This document shows, piece by piece, positions 35,563-47,260 of a stretch of 56,879 nucleotides of DNA. The DNA lies in assembly GCA_030754885.1 (NCBI GenBank), contig JASLZL010000076.1, positions 1 through 56,879 on the forward strand, given 5' to 3'. The stretch comes from Rhodospirillales bacterium (GTDB lineage: Bacteria > Pseudomonadota > Alphaproteobacteria > Rhodospirillales > JASLLZ01). A model generated the notes under the pieces. That model saw nothing but the letters and a program-made list of their open reading frames with translations. It was not told the DNA's origin and searched no databases. Every line of letters begins with the position of its first letter. Within the stretch, counting starts at the first letter, position 1. The translations under genes were made by a program, and so were the position numbers.

Positions 35563-36732
35563 ATGGATACCCCCGCGCGGCCGGACCGGCGTCCGGCCTC
35601 ACCCAATTTCTCCTCAGGTCCTTGTGCCAAGCGTCCGGGCTGGTCGACGGCCGCACTGTCAGACGCGCTGATCGGGCGCTCGCACCGGTCCAAGATCGGC
35701 AAGGCCAAACTGTTCGAGGTTATCGAGCGTTCGCGCGATCTGCTTGGCTTGCCCGACGACTGGCGGATCGGCATCGTGCCGGCGTCCGACACCGGGGCGG
35801 TGGAGATGGCGTTGTGGTCTTTGTTAGGCCAGCGCGGTGTCGATATGCTGGCCTGGGAGAGTTTTGGTAGCGGTTGGGTCACCGACGTCGTCAAGCAGCT
35901 CAAGCTTGATGATGCGCGCATCATAGAGGCCGACTACGGACAGCTTCCCGACCTGGACCAGGTCGATTTCTCGCGCGACGTGGTGTTTACCTGGAACGGC
36001 ACTACGTCGGGGGTTTGCGTGCCCGACGGTGAGTGGATCGACGATGGGCGCCAGGGGCTTACCATTTGCGACGCCACCTCGGCGGCCTTCGCCGTCGCCC
36101 TGCCGTGGCACAAGCTCGATGTCGTCACCTATTCGTGGCAGAAGGTGATGGGCGGCGAGGCCCAGCACGGCATGCTGATCTTAAGCCCCAACGCCGTCGA
36201 ACGGCTGGAAACCTACACCCCACCCTGGCCCCTGCCCAAGGTCTTCCGCCTGACCAAGGGGGGCAAACTGATCGAAGGCGTATTCAGGGGCGAAACCATC
36301 AACACGCCGTCGATGCTGGCGGTCGAGGACGCCCTGGACGGCCTGAAGTGGGCCCAGTCCATCGGTGGCGGTCAGGCCTTGATAGGCCGCGTTGGCGATA
36401 ACGCCGCCGCCATCGCGGCCTGGGTCGAGGCGACGGCTTGGGTGGATTTCCTGGCCCGCGACGCGGCGACCCGCTCGCCGACATCGGTGTGCCTGGGAAT
36501 TGTCGATCCCTGGTTCGCCGGCCTTGATGACGAACGCCGCGCCGCCGCCGCCAAACGTCTGGCGGCGATAGTGGAAGAAGAAGGCGTGGCCTACGACGTT
36601 GCCGCTTACCGCGACGCCCCGCCGGGCCTGCGCTTGTGGGCCGGTGCCACCGTCGAGACGGCGGATCTGGAAGCGCTGTTCCCGTGGCTCGACTGGGCCT
36701 ACTCCGTGGTCAAGGCCCAGGCCGCGACGTGA
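35563..36732 (+). CDS. serC: Phosphoserine aminotransferase (alphaproteobacterial type)
   Basis: This 389-residue PLP-dependent aminotransferase of L-serine and pyridoxal-phosphate synthesis converts 3-phosphohydroxypyruvate and glutamate to phosphoserine and 2-oxoglutarate. Visible features are [14 protein letters not shown] at the N-terminus, [12 protein letters not shown], and the Schiff-base lysine K194 in [10 protein letters not shown]. The ATG at 35563 has a GAGGAAGGGA Shine-Dalgarno sequence. serA follows after 10 nt. It matches the longer alphaproteobacterial SerC type rather than the E. coli type. Confidence 0.94.
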   Translation: MDTPARPDRRPASPNFSSGPCAKRPGWSTAALSDALIGRSHRSKIGKAKLFEVIERSRDLLGLPDDWRIGIVPASDTGAVEMALWSLLGQRGVDMLAWESFGSGWVTDVVKQLKLDDARIIEADYGQLPDLDQVDFSRDVVFTWNGTTSGVCVPDGEWIDDGRQGLTICDATSAAFAVALPWHKLDVVTYSWQKVMGGEAQHGMLILSPNAVERLETYTPPWPLPKVFRLTKGGKLIEGVFRGETINTPSMLAVEDALDGLKWAQSIGGGQALIGRVGDNAAAIAAWVEATAWVDFLARDAATRSPTSVCLGIVDPWFAGLDDERRAAAAKRLAAIVEEEGVAYDVAAYRDAPPGLRLWAGATVETADLEALFPWLDWAYSVVKAQAAT

Positions 36733-36742
36733 GGAGGATGCC

Positions 36743-38320
36743 ATGACCAAAGTCCTGATTGCCGACAAGATGAGCCCCCGCGCGGCCGAAATTCTGGCCG
36801 ACCGCGGGATTGAGGTGGATGTAGAGGCGGGCCTGGATGAGGCTCAGCTCAAGGCCCGCATCGGTGCTTACGACGGTCTTGCCGTGCGATCGGCGACAAA
36901 GGTGACAAAGGAGGCCTTGGAGAGCGCCGAGGCGCTCAAGGCCATCGGCCGCGCCGGCATTGGCGTCGACAACATCGACGTGACGGCGGCCACGGCGCGC
37001 GGTATCTTGGTTATGAACACGCCTTTCGGCAACTCGATCACTACCGCCGAGCACGCCATTGCTCTGATGTTCGCCCTGGCAAGGATGATCCCCCAGGCCA
37101 ATTCCTCGACCCACGCCGGCAAGTGGGAGAAATCGCGCTTCATGGGCGTCGAATTGATGGGCAAGACCTTAGGCATCATCGGTTGCGGCAACATCGGCTC
37201 GATCGTGGCCGACCGCGCCCAGGGGTTGAAGATGAAGGTCGTCGCCTACGACCCCTATCTGGCGCCCGAGCGCGCCCAAAGCCTGAACATTGAGAAGGTG
37301 GAGCTGGATGGCCTTCTCGGGCGTTCCGATTTCATCAGCCTGCACACGCCGCTTACCGACGCCACCCGCGATATCATTGACGCCGCCGCTCTTGCCAAGA
37401 CAAGGCCCGGCGTTCGCATCATTAATTGCGCGCGCGGCGGCCTGGTCGTCGAGGCCGACCTTAAGACAGCCTTGGAAGACGGCCATGTCGCGGCGGCGGC
37501 GATCGATGTCTATCCGCAAGAGCCGGCGCGCGAGAATATCCTGTTCGGCATGGAAAACGTGGTGGCGACGCCGCACCTCGGTGCCTCGACGTCGGAGGCG
37601 CAGGAGAAGGTGGCCGAGCAGGTGGCCGAGCAGATCGCCGATTACCTGTTGACCGGCGCTGTGGTCAACGCGCTCAACATGCCCTCGGTGACGGCCGAGG
37701 AGGCGTCCCGGCTCAAGCCCTACCTGACTCTTGCCGGGCAGTTGGGAAGTTTCGCCGGGCAGGTGACCGAGACCGGCATCAAAGCGGTAACCATCGAATA
37801 TGACGGCCACGTGGCGGCGCTCAACACCCGGGCACTCACCGGTGTCGTCCTTCAGGGCCTACTGGCGCCGCTCCTAGAGAACGTCAACATCATCAACGCG
37901 CCCCTGATCGCCAAGGAGCGCAACATCGCTATTAGCGAGGTCACCCATGATCGGGCTGGCGACTACCAGACCCTGATCCGACTCACCGTGACCACCGAGG
38001 CCCGATCACGCACCGTCGCCGGCACCCTGTTCGCCGGCAATCGGCCGCGCATCGTCGAAATCCGGGGTATTTCCATGGACGCCGAGTTGGGACCGCATAT
38101 GCTGATCGTCACCAACCGCGATCGACCGGGCCTGATCGGCATCATCGGCCAAACCCTCGGCGAGTCCGGGGTCAACATCGCCACCTACAACCTGGGACGC
38201 ACGGAAAGCGGCGGCGAAGCCATCTCGCTGATCGGTGTCGATGACGCGGTCGGCGAGGACGTGGTGAAAAAGGTGCGTGCTCTGCCCGACGTGTTGCAGG
38301 CCAAGTTCCTGGTGTTTTGA
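36743..38320 (+). CDS. serA: D-3-phosphoglycerate dehydrogenase
   Basis: This 525-residue enzyme catalyses the first step of serine synthesis, NAD-dependent oxidation of 3-phosphoglycerate. The NAD-binding motif is GIIGCGNIG (144-152), followed by the conserved INCARGGLV, the catalytic His in TPHLGAST, an intervening ASB domain and a C-terminal ACT domain (HMLIVTNRDRPGLIGIIGQTLGE). The long form with ACT implies allosteric control by serine. The start at 36743 follows a GAGGAGG Shine-Dalgarno sequence. It is co-transcribed with serC. Confidence 0.95.
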   Translation: MTKVLIADKMSPRAAEILADRGIEVDVEAGLDEAQLKARIGAYDGLAVRSATKVTKEALESAEALKAIGRAGIGVDNIDVTAATARGILVMNTPFGNSITTAEHAIALMFALARMIPQANSSTHAGKWEKSRFMGVELMGKTLGIIGCGNIGSIVADRAQGLKMKVVAYDPYLAPERAQSLNIEKVELDGLLGRSDFISLHTPLTDATRDIIDAAALAKTRPGVRIINCARGGLVVEADLKTALEDGHVAAAAIDVYPQEPARENILFGMENVVATPHLGASTSEAQEKVAEQVAEQIADYLLTGAVVNALNMPSVTAEEASRLKPYLTLAGQLGSFAGQVTETGIKAVTIEYDGHVAALNTRALTGVVLQGLLAPLLENVNIINAPLIAKERNIAISEVTHDRAGDYQTLIRLTVTTEARSRTVAGTLFAGNRPRIVEIRGISMDAELGPHMLIVTNRDRPGLIGIIGQTLGESGVNIATYNLGRTESGGEAISLIGVDDAVGEDVVKKVRALPDVLQAKFLVF

Positions 38321-38583
38321 AGGCTTGAGGTTTCTGCGCCAGCCCGCATCCCAGAGCGGAAGAAAATGCCAAGCACTCTTGATCTGGCTCAAGGTGCCGC
38401 CCCAGGTTTTTGTTATTCTTATTGGCCGTCGATAATGTCGAAGCAAATCCCTGCTTCTGTCACTTTGCCGAGCCGCAATGGCTCGGCTTTTTTTTAGGTC
38501 GGTGCCAGTAGAGTGCGTTGGAAACAAGCCCACTGAGGGCCAGCATATTTTTCCCGCAGACAACCAACACAAAGGAGTTTTCC
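38321..38583. other. Intergenic region between serA and a small membrane-protein gene
   Basis: This 263-bp gap has no clear coding capacity on either strand. A strong intrinsic terminator occupies 38467-38495. The sequence from about 38400 to the terminator could be a 3' UTR of serA or a small RNA with its own promoter; no -10/-35 pair was convincing. Confidence 0.45.
38467..38495 (+). terminator. Rho-independent terminator
   Basis: A perfect 8-bp stem GCCGAGCC/GGCTCGGC (38467-38474 and 38480-38487) with the loop GCAAT is followed directly by eight T residues (38488-38495). It is oriented for plus-strand transcription and lies 147 nt downstream of the serA stop. Confidence 0.9.
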
Positions 38584-38916
38584 GTGAGTACCTTGGATAC
38601 CGCGAAGAAAAAACTTAAAGAAAATGAGATGATTGCAATTGCCTTTGTGGTCGGCTTGGTAGTGGGGCCACTAATCTCCAGCATGATTGGCTGGCAGGTG
38701 ACCAGCGGTGCATTGGAGGAGCAAGTGCGTACCGCCGTCGTCGAGCAGCAGGCATTGTTCTGCGTAGAACGGATCCGAGCGACAGGCCAAGACACCAGCG
38801 GGTTCGAATACAGCGCACTAAAAGATTTAGCGAAACGATGGTCCGTCATGCCGGACCAGGACTCAGCTGATTACGACGTTGCATATGCATGTTCTGTGAA
38901 GCTTGGGGTGCGATAA
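38584..38916 (+). CDS. Small membrane-anchored hypothetical protein
   Basis: This 110-residue protein is not recognised. A GTG start at 38584 is preceded by AAAGGAG at good spacing. The N-terminus is basic and charged (TAKKKLKENE), followed by a single hydrophobic segment (about 17-40, IAIAFVVGLVVGPLISSMIGW) and a soluble C-terminal part with two Cys residues (FCVERIR and YACSVKL). It would be a single-pass membrane protein with its tail outside the cytoplasm. The terminator upstream makes it an independent transcription unit. Confidence 0.65.
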   Translation: MSTLDTAKKKLKENEMIAIAFVVGLVVGPLISSMIGWQVTSGALEEQVRTAVVEQQALFCVERIRATGQDTSGFEYSALKDLAKRWSVMPDQDSADYDVAYACSVKLGVR

Positions 38917-38955
38917 AGTTTTTTATTTTTGGTTGCGGCCTTGGAAAGGGTCCGG

Positions 38956-39570
38956 TCAATAACCGGCACGCGCCTCGACCTGTGCCAGCAGTTCCTTAAG
39001 TTCGTCGTCGTCGATGTCGACTTCCGCCAGCGCGTGGAAGGTGCGGGCGAGATAGTCGCGGCAGGGACCGCGTTCGCCTCTGGCGCGGGCGATGATTTCC
39101 GCCGTTGCTTGGCGGTCAAGATCGCCGGCGTATTGGGGGTGCCCCGGCACGACGACGAAGACGATGGCGTCCACCGGTTTTCCGTCCGCATCTACCGTCA
39201 GCCAGAGGGGCCGATAGACCCCGGTGAACATCTCGCGCCGCCACAGGGTCCTTAGCCCATCTTGTTCGTGAGCCGGGTCCATACGATAGGTGACCCCTCG
39301 GCATTCCTCGCCCCCGGTCTCAAGGCCGAGACCCAGACCCGGGTTTTCAGGTGTCCCGCGGGCCAGAGCGGACCAAATGTTGAACGCGCGGCGATAGCCT
39401 TTGAGCGTCGCGGGCCGGCGTTCCACATGGGCGAAGCACGGGTCCCAAATCAATGAGCCATAAGCGAAAACCCAGGTCTCGGTCCGGTTCGGTCGGACGG
39501 CCATGAAGGACCTCAGGCTCTCGGCGCGAACCTCTTCTGATATCGGCGTGAAGGGACCACGGGGTCTCAC
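38956..39570 (-). CDS. chaC: Gamma-glutamylcyclotransferase, ChaC-like
   Basis: This 204-residue protein carries the ChaC signature WVFAYGSLIWDP (YGSL at 37-40), with the likely catalytic Glu E113 in LWRREM, and GVYRPLWLTV typical of the family. ChaC enzymes degrade glutathione to 5-oxoproline and Cys-Gly. The longest frame starts with GTG at 39570; an ATG at 39504 would give a shorter N-terminus. It lies 8 nt downstream of the FMN-protein gene on the same strand. Confidence 0.88.
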   Translation of the reverse strand: MRPRGPFTPISEEVRAESLRSFMAVRPNRTETWVFAYGSLIWDPCFAHVERRPATLKGYRRAFNIWSALARGTPENPGLGLGLETGGEECRGVTYRMDPAHEQDGLRTLWRREMFTGVYRPLWLTVDADGKPVDAIVFVVVPGHPQYAGDLDRQATAEIIARARGERGPCRDYLARTFHALAEVDIDDDELKELLAQVEARAGY

Positions 39571-39578
39571 GTGGGAAT

Positions 39579-40196
39579 CTAGTATAATTTCTTAGCGTAG
39601 CTCTCGGCGACCCGGGCTTCGGCTTGTTCGACCGTGCCGGATTTGGTTTGTTCGGCGAGGATCTTGCCGAGTGTCGGAAAACTGTCGCGCGCGATCTTGG
39701 TTTCTGCGTCCCAAAGCCTGGCCCGCATCAGCGCCTTGCCGCAATGGAAGAAGACCTTTTGCACCGTCACTTTGAGAGCCGAGCTGGGCACCTTTCCCGA
39801 AATGGCGAAGGGGGACAGGGCGGTATCGTCGGTGATAATTTTCGCATGGCCGATGACGCGCAGGGTCTCGTCGATGCCGGGCACCAGGAACAAGAGGCCG
39901 ACACCTGGGTTGACCAGCACGTTGGACAGGGTATCGACCCGGTTGTTGCCCTTGCGGTCGGGGATTATGACGGTTTGATCGTCGACGACCTTGACAGAGC
40001 CGGGAGGATCGCCCCGAGGCGAACAGTCGGCGGTACCGTCAGCCGCCGTGGTCGCGATGCACACGAATGGTGAGCGGGCGATGAACTGGCGGCAAAAATC
40101 ATCCAGTCTTTCGAATTCCTTGTGCCGCACCACCCCTGATGGTTCTTGATAAATTTCGCGCAGCGCTGAAAGCGTGGTCACGCTGGGGTCCGTCAT
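39579..40196 (-). CDS. Pyridoxamine 5'-phosphate oxidase-family FMN protein
   Basis: This 205-residue PPOX-class flavoprotein has the split-barrel sequence ARSPFVCIATTAADGTADCSPRGDPPGSVKVVDDQTVIIPDRKGNNRVDTLSNV, as in the DR_2398-type subfamily, rather than authentic PdxH, since the PLP-site C-terminus is absent. A conserved GNNR segment lies near the FMN site. Function is unknown; F420/FMN-linked redox or haem-degrading roles are known for relatives. It is divergent from coxS across a 236-bp gap. Confidence 0.83.
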   Translation of the reverse strand: MTDPSVTTLSALREIYQEPSGVVRHKEFERLDDFCRQFIARSPFVCIATTAADGTADCSPRGDPPGSVKVVDDQTVIIPDRKGNNRVDTLSNVLVNPGVGLLFLVPGIDETLRVIGHAKIITDDTALSPFAISGKVPSSALKVTVQKVFFHCGKALMRARLWDAETKIARDSFPTLGKILAEQTKSGTVEQAEARVAESYAKKLY

Positions 40197-40432
40197 GGTG
40201 CATCCTCCGTTCCGGGAAGACCGATCCTGCCAATTCGACGATCGAATGGCAATCCGTCGCGAGCCGCTGGCGCGTGTATCGCTCTAAAAAGGGTTGCCTC
40301 GCTCCTCTGAATGAGCACTAATAATTGGACAGAAAAAAAATGCGACAGTGGGCTCCGTAAAATTGCTGGACCCCGCCGGTCCCGTCCTAATGGACCGATA
40401 GAAAAAAAACTTTGAGCCGGGGAGTAATAACC
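40197..40432. promoter_or_regulatory. Divergent promoter region with two A8 tracts upstream of coxS
   Basis: This 236-bp gap lies between the PPOX gene and coxS. Two tracts of eight A residues (40333-40340 and 40402-40409) lie 69 nt apart, about 6-7 helical turns, which would bend the DNA. GGTCC/GGACC arms lie between them. No confident -35/-10 was seen. Confidence 0.4.
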
Positions 40433-40900
40433 ATGCCAACCGTATCCATGAAGGTGAATGGCGTTGACGTTTCGGGTGACGTCGAGGCACGTACCCTGCT
40501 GGTTCAGTTCCTGCGCGAGACGCTGGACATGACCGGAACCCACGTCGGCTGCGATACCAGCCAGTGCGGCGCCTGCTGCGTCCTGATGAACGGCGATTCG
40601 GTGAAGAGCTGTTCTGTGCTCGCGGTGCAGGCCGAGGGTGCCGAGATCACCACTATTGAAGGCCTTGCCAACGGCGACGAACTGCACCCCATGCAGGATG
40701 CCTTTCGTCAGAACCACGGTCTGCAATGCGGCTTCTGCACACCAGGCATGGTGATCAGCGCCATCGACCTTGTGAGCAAGAACCCCAAACCGACGGAGAA
40801 GGAAGTCCGCGAGTGGCTGGAGGGCAACCTCTGCCGCTGTACCGGCTACCACAACATCGTCAAGGCCATCCAGGCCGGCGCCCAGGCGATGGGAGGATAG
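40433..40900 (+). CDS. coxS: Molybdenum hydroxylase / CO dehydrogenase small subunit (2x[2Fe-2S])
   Basis: This 155-residue iron-sulfur subunit has the plant-type cluster cysteines C40, C45, C48, C60 ([12 protein letters not shown]...C) and the second cluster cysteines C99, C102, C134, C136 (CGFC...CRCTGYHN). It passes electrons from the Mo site to FAD in the medium subunit. The ATG at 40433 follows a GGGGAG sequence. It is the first gene of the coxSLM set, 4 nt before coxL. Confidence 0.93.
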   Translation: MPTVSMKVNGVDVSGDVEARTLLVQFLRETLDMTGTHVGCDTSQCGACCVLMNGDSVKSCSVLAVQAEGAEITTIEGLANGDELHPMQDAFRQNHGLQCGFCTPGMVISAIDLVSKNPKPTEKEVREWLEGNLCRCTGYHNIVKAIQAGAQAMGG

Positions 40901-40904
40901 GACC

Positions 40905-43277
<2,373 letters not shown>

Positions 43278-43288
43278 GGAGAGAGGCC

Positions 43289-44086
43289 ATGTACGATTTC
43301 GAATATCATCGCGCCGCCTCGCTCGACGACGCGGCCGGCAAGCTGAAGTCGGCGGATGACGGTACCCTTGTCGCCGGCGGCATGACCCTCATACCGACAC
43401 TTAAACTGCGTCTTGCCTCGCCGTCGGACCTGATCGACATTTCGGGTCTGGCCGAGCTTAGCGGCATCAAGGCCGAAGGCGACGCCGTGGTTGTCGGCGC
43501 CGCCACTATCCACGCGGCGGTGGCCGCATCGTCCGACGTTAGAGCCAAGATTCCGGCGCTGGCGGATTTGGCCGAGCTCATCGGCGACGCCCAGGTGCGC
43601 AACCGGGGAACCCTCGGCGGTTCGATCGCCAACAACGATCCGACGGCCGACTATCCGGCGGCCTTGCTGGCGTTGGGCGCCACCATTCGCACCGACCACC
43701 GTGAGATCGCGGCGGACGACTACTTCGAGGGACTGTTCGAAACGGCGCTTGATGCTGGCGAGATTATAACCCAAGTTGCTTTCCCGGTGCCTGAGAAAGC
43801 GTCCTATCAAAAGTTCCCCAATCCGGCGAGCCGCTACGCCTTGGTCGGCGTGTTCGTCGCCAAGGGACCCTCCGGGGTGCGCGTCGCCGTCACCGGTGCC
43901 GGGTTGGACGGCGTCTTCCGCGTCACCGAGATGGAAACGGCGCTGGCTGAGAACTTCTCGCCCGATGCCATCAAGGACGTAAGCGTGTCTGCCGACGGCC
44001 TGAACGCCGACATCCACGCCGGCGCCGACTATCGGGCTCACCTGATCGGTGTCCTGGCCAGGCGCGCCGTCGCCGACTGCACCTAG
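43289..44086 (+). CDS. coxM: CO dehydrogenase-like medium subunit (FAD)
   Basis: This 265-residue FAD subunit has AGGMTLIPTLKLRL as the flavin-binding loop, and IGDAQVRNRGTLGGSIANNDPTADYPAA as the family signature (TLGGS). It completes the SLM heterotrimer. The start at 43289 follows a GGAGAGAGG sequence; an upstream frame overlapping coxL is only a shadow. The order S-L-M differs from the M-S-L order of many form I cox operons. Confidence 0.92.
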   Translation: MYDFEYHRAASLDDAAGKLKSADDGTLVAGGMTLIPTLKLRLASPSDLIDISGLAELSGIKAEGDAVVVGAATIHAAVAASSDVRAKIPALADLAELIGDAQVRNRGTLGGSIANNDPTADYPAALLALGATIRTDHREIAADDYFEGLFETALDAGEIITQVAFPVPEKASYQKFPNPASRYALVGVFVAKGPSGVRVAVTGAGLDGVFRVTEMETALAENFSPDAIKDVSVSADGLNADIHAGADYRAHLIGVLARRAVADCT

Positions 44087-44110
44087 CGTCGTCGATAATT
44101 CGGCACGGAG

Positions 44111-45028
44111 ATGGTGGAACTTCCCCAGTCCGTGGACGAGGCCCTGGCTCTTTTGCAGAAGGGTGACTACGTCGCCGACCGCTCCCTGGCGACGGCGCTC
44201 TATTTGGCTCTGAGTCTGAAAAGGCCGCTGTTTGTCGAGGGCGAGGCCGGGGTCGGTAAGACGGAAATTGCCAAGGTTCTGTCCAAGACCCTGAAAAGAC
44301 GCCTGGTGCGCCTTCAGTGTTATGAGGGCCTTGACGTAGCGTCGGCCGTCTATGAGTGGAATTATGCCGGCCAAATGGTGGAAATTCGCCTTGCCGAGGC
44401 GGCAGGCGAGACCGACCGCCAGGCTATCGAACACGGTATTTTCAGTGAGCGATTCCTGATTAAGCGGCCTCTCCTGCAGGCCCTGGAGCCTGAGCCCAGC
44501 GGACCGCCGGTGCTGTTGATCGACGAGATCGATCGCACCGACGAACCCTTCGAGGCCTATCTACTAGAGGTGCTGTCTGACTTCCAGATTACCATCCCCG
44601 AGATCGGCACCATGAAGGCGAAGGATCCGCCCATCGTCATCGTTACCTCTAACCGCACCCGCGAAGTTCACGACGCCCTGAAGCGCCGCTGCTTCTATTA
44701 CTGGGTTGAGTATCCGGATGCCGAACGCGAGCTTGCCATCCTCGCCGTCAAGGCGCCTCATGCCCCGGCGGCGCTGTCCGCCGAGATCGTCGGCTTCGTA
44801 CAGAAATTGCGCGAAGTCGACCTTTTCAAGCTGCCCGGCGTCGCCGAGACCATCGACTGGGCCGAGGCCTTGAGCCAACTTAACTGCATGGCGCTCAATC
44901 CCGACACCATCAACGACACCTTGGGCACGCTCTTGAAGTACCAAGACGACATTGCCAAAATCCAGGGCAGCGAGGCGAGCCGCATCCTGGGCCAGGTCAA
45001 GGCGGAACTGACGGCGGCTGGGGATTGA
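44111..45028 (+). CDS. coxD: MoxR-family AAA+ ATPase (CoxD-like)
   Basis: This 305-residue AAA+ protein has Walker A GEAGVGKTE (44-52) and Walker B VLLIDEIDRTDEPFEAYLLE, followed by the MoxR insertion. CoxD is an AAA+ chaperone that helps assemble the active-site Mo/S(Cu) centre with the VWA protein CoxE. It lies 24 nt after coxM. Its partner CoxE is encoded 3.5 kb further on, after three inserted genes. Confidence 0.92.
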   Translation: MVELPQSVDEALALLQKGDYVADRSLATALYLALSLKRPLFVEGEAGVGKTEIAKVLSKTLKRRLVRLQCYEGLDVASAVYEWNYAGQMVEIRLAEAAGETDRQAIEHGIFSERFLIKRPLLQALEPEPSGPPVLLIDEIDRTDEPFEAYLLEVLSDFQITIPEIGTMKAKDPPIVIVTSNRTREVHDALKRRCFYYWVEYPDAERELAILAVKAPHAPAALSAEIVGFVQKLREVDLFKLPGVAETIDWAEALSQLNCMALNPDTINDTLGTLLKYQDDIAKIQGSEASRILGQVKAELTAAGD

Positions 45029-45065
45029 AGCTGCTCGATCTCCCTGATAATCCGAGGAATGTTTC

Positions 45066-46436
45066 ATGGACGCCCTCGAACGACTGGCTGTGACTCAAAC
45101 TCTGGCCCGTTTCATTGGGCGACAATCTTGGACCGATATACCCGATGAAGCCAGCAATGAGGCAAAACGCGCGATTGCCGATTGCATTGGCGGCGCCATA
45201 GCCGCGCTTCATGAGCCTCAGACCCAAATTACGCTCGACATGCTTCGAGCCGAGAAGGGACAAAGTTCGATATGGGGAGCGGGGTGCACCACGACGGCTC
45301 GGAACGCCGCCTTGGTGAACGGTACCATGGCCCACGCCCACGATTTTGACGATACGAACGAATCGATGCGTGGCCACCCTTCGGCGCCCGTCGTGCCGGC
45401 CATCTTTGCTCTGGCGCCTGAGGTTGAAGCAGATGGAAAGGCTTTGATCGTGGCGTATCTGGTCGGCGTCGAGGTTGAGGCCAAGCTCGGGCGTGCCATG
45501 AACATGGAGCACTATGACCGGGGCTGGCATACGACGCAAACCTTGGGAACGATTGGTGCCACCGCGGCGGCGGCAAGCCTGTTGCGGCTCGATGAGGCCA
45601 AAATTTGCAACGCCCTTGCCATCGCCGCGTCGTTGGCTGGCGGACTGCGAGCCAATTTCGGGACCATGACCAAGTCCTTGCATGCCGGTCTTGCGGCACA
45701 AAGCGGTGTGTTGGCCGCGCGTCTTGCCGAAGGGGGGCTAACGGCGAACCCGTCCGCGATCGAAGCCTTCGAAGGGTTCTTCCACCTCTTTTGCGGCACC
45801 GATCACGTGGCATCCGATCGCGCGGTTGCGGAGTTGGGGTCTCCGTTCGATGCTGTCAGGCCGGGAATTATCTACAAGCTCTACCCGACATGTTCGCTAA
45901 CCCATTGCACAATCGATATCATCCTCGGCGGGATTGAGGCCGAAGATATTGTGCCCGCCGACGTCAATCAGGTGAACTGCGGCGTCGGATACCGGTGCGA
46001 ACATACGCTGCCCTACCACCGGCCTTCGACGGGATTGGAAGGCAAGTTCAGCATGGAATACTGCTTGGCCGCGGCCCTTCATTATGGCCGTGTTGGCTTT
46101 TCTGAGTTCACCGATAAAGCGGTCAATGATGCGGCGGTTCAGGCTCTGCTGCCAAAGATCAACGTCTACATCCATCCCGACCTGACAACACCTGAGTCCG
46201 TCTTCCACGATTTCACCGATATAGAAATTATCCATCGGTCGGGCCGTCGCTTCCAAACGCGGCTTGCAAAACCAAGGGGGCACCCGGAAAATCCTCTTAC
46301 CTGGGACGATCTGGGGAAGAAGTTTATGGCATGCGTCGAGCCTGTTCTGGGTGAGAACAAAGCAACCGAGATGTGGACGCGTCTTCAACAGCTAGAGCAT
46401 CACTCACCTGATAAGGCGTTGGAACCCATCTGCTAA
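45066..46436 (+). CDS. MmgE/PrpD family protein
   Basis: This 456-residue protein is of the 2-methylcitrate dehydratase/iminodisuccinate epimerase-like family. Supporting sequence includes LARFIGRQSWTDIPDEASNEAKRAIADCIGG near the N-terminus, GTMAHAHDFDDTNESMRGHPSAPVVPAIFAL and FGTMTKSLHAGLAAQSGVLAA. It might dehydrate or isomerise a hydroxy-acid. It stands with an enoyl-CoA hydratase and a CoA-transferase between coxD and coxE, suggesting a CoA-linked pathway for a substrate of the molybdenum hydroxylase. The substrate is not predictable. Confidence 0.88.
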   Translation: MDALERLAVTQTLARFIGRQSWTDIPDEASNEAKRAIADCIGGAIAALHEPQTQITLDMLRAEKGQSSIWGAGCTTTARNAALVNGTMAHAHDFDDTNESMRGHPSAPVVPAIFALAPEVEADGKALIVAYLVGVEVEAKLGRAMNMEHYDRGWHTTQTLGTIGATAAAASLLRLDEAKICNALAIAASLAGGLRANFGTMTKSLHAGLAAQSGVLAARLAEGGLTANPSAIEAFEGFFHLFCGTDHVASDRAVAELGSPFDAVRPGIIYKLYPTCSLTHCTIDIILGGIEAEDIVPADVNQVNCGVGYRCEHTLPYHRPSTGLEGKFSMEYCLAAALHYGRVGFSEFTDKAVNDAAVQALLPKINVYIHPDLTTPESVFHDFTDIEIIHRSGRRFQTRLAKPRGHPENPLTWDDLGKKFMACVEPVLGENKATEMWTRLQQLEHHSPDKALEPIC

Positions 46437-46474
46437 GCCAGCGATACAATTCTCATGACTAGAGGGCATATCGA

Positions 46475-47260
46475 ATGAGCACAGAAAATCCGGCGACAGC
46501 GGAACCACCGGTTCTGCTTGTGGACAGACACGAAGGTGTCGCGACGGTGACGCTTAATCGGCCGCAAGTGCTCAATGCCCTTAATCACGAGCAACGCAAC
46601 GCCCTGATCGCGGCCTTTGCGGACCTGGGTGCGGATACGAGTGTCAACGTCATCGTCCTTGGCGGGGCGGGACGCGCGTTTTGCGCTGGCCAAGACCAAC
46701 GCGAAAGCGCCACCATGGATGCCCAGGGGGCCGAGAAGCGTATCGCCGATTACGCCCGCCTGTACGACGGCATGCGACGAACGGAAAAACCCATTATTGC
46801 GCGCCTGCAAGGATACGCGGCCGGCGCGGGCCTTCAGCTGGCCTTGCTGTCCGACCTCAGGATCGCCGCCAGAACGATGAAACTTGGGATGACCGAACTG
46901 AGAGTTGGCTCGGCTGCCATTCTGGGCAGCGCGCTCCTTAGGGCTGTTGCCGGCGAAGCGGCGATGAAACGGATGGTGTTGATGGCGGACTTCATTCCCG
47001 CTGAACAGGCCCTTGCCCTCAACATCGTGCACGAGGTCGTCGACGACGACCGCCTTGATGGGCGCGTGCAAGAGGTTGCGGATACTTTGGCCAAGAACCC
47101 GCCAACCGCCACTCGGCTAACCAAAGCGTGGTGGCGTCAGATGTCGGAAGAGCAGTTCGCTCAGGCGGTCGAGGAAGCGAACCGCGCGCATGCCGAAAAC
47201 TTTGCGGCGGGAGGCCTTTCGGCCGGTGCGAGCCGGTTCGTTTCGCGCAAGGAAGGATGA
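46475..47260 (+). CDS. Enoyl-CoA hydratase/isomerase family protein
   Basis: This 261-residue crotonase-fold protein has VATVTLNRPQVLNALNHEQ near the start, the oxyanion-hole loop GGAGRAFCAGQDQRE and GYAAGAGLQLALLSDLRIAARTMKLG. The second catalytic Glu region reads MTELRVGSAAI. It should hydrate or isomerise an unsaturated acyl-CoA. Its stop overlaps the next start by 4 nt (47257-47260), so it is translationally coupled to the CoA-transferase. It contains the FAGxD-type pattern CAGQD as in paaG-like enzymes. Confidence 0.92.
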   Translation: MSTENPATAEPPVLLVDRHEGVATVTLNRPQVLNALNHEQRNALIAAFADLGADTSVNVIVLGGAGRAFCAGQDQRESATMDAQGAEKRIADYARLYDGMRRTEKPIIARLQGYAAGAGLQLALLSDLRIAARTMKLGMTELRVGSAAILGSALLRAVAGEAAMKRMVLMADFIPAEQALALNIVHEVVDDDRLDGRVQEVADTLAKNPPTATRLTKAWWRQMSEEQFAQAVEEANRAHAENFAAGGLSAGASRFVSRKEG

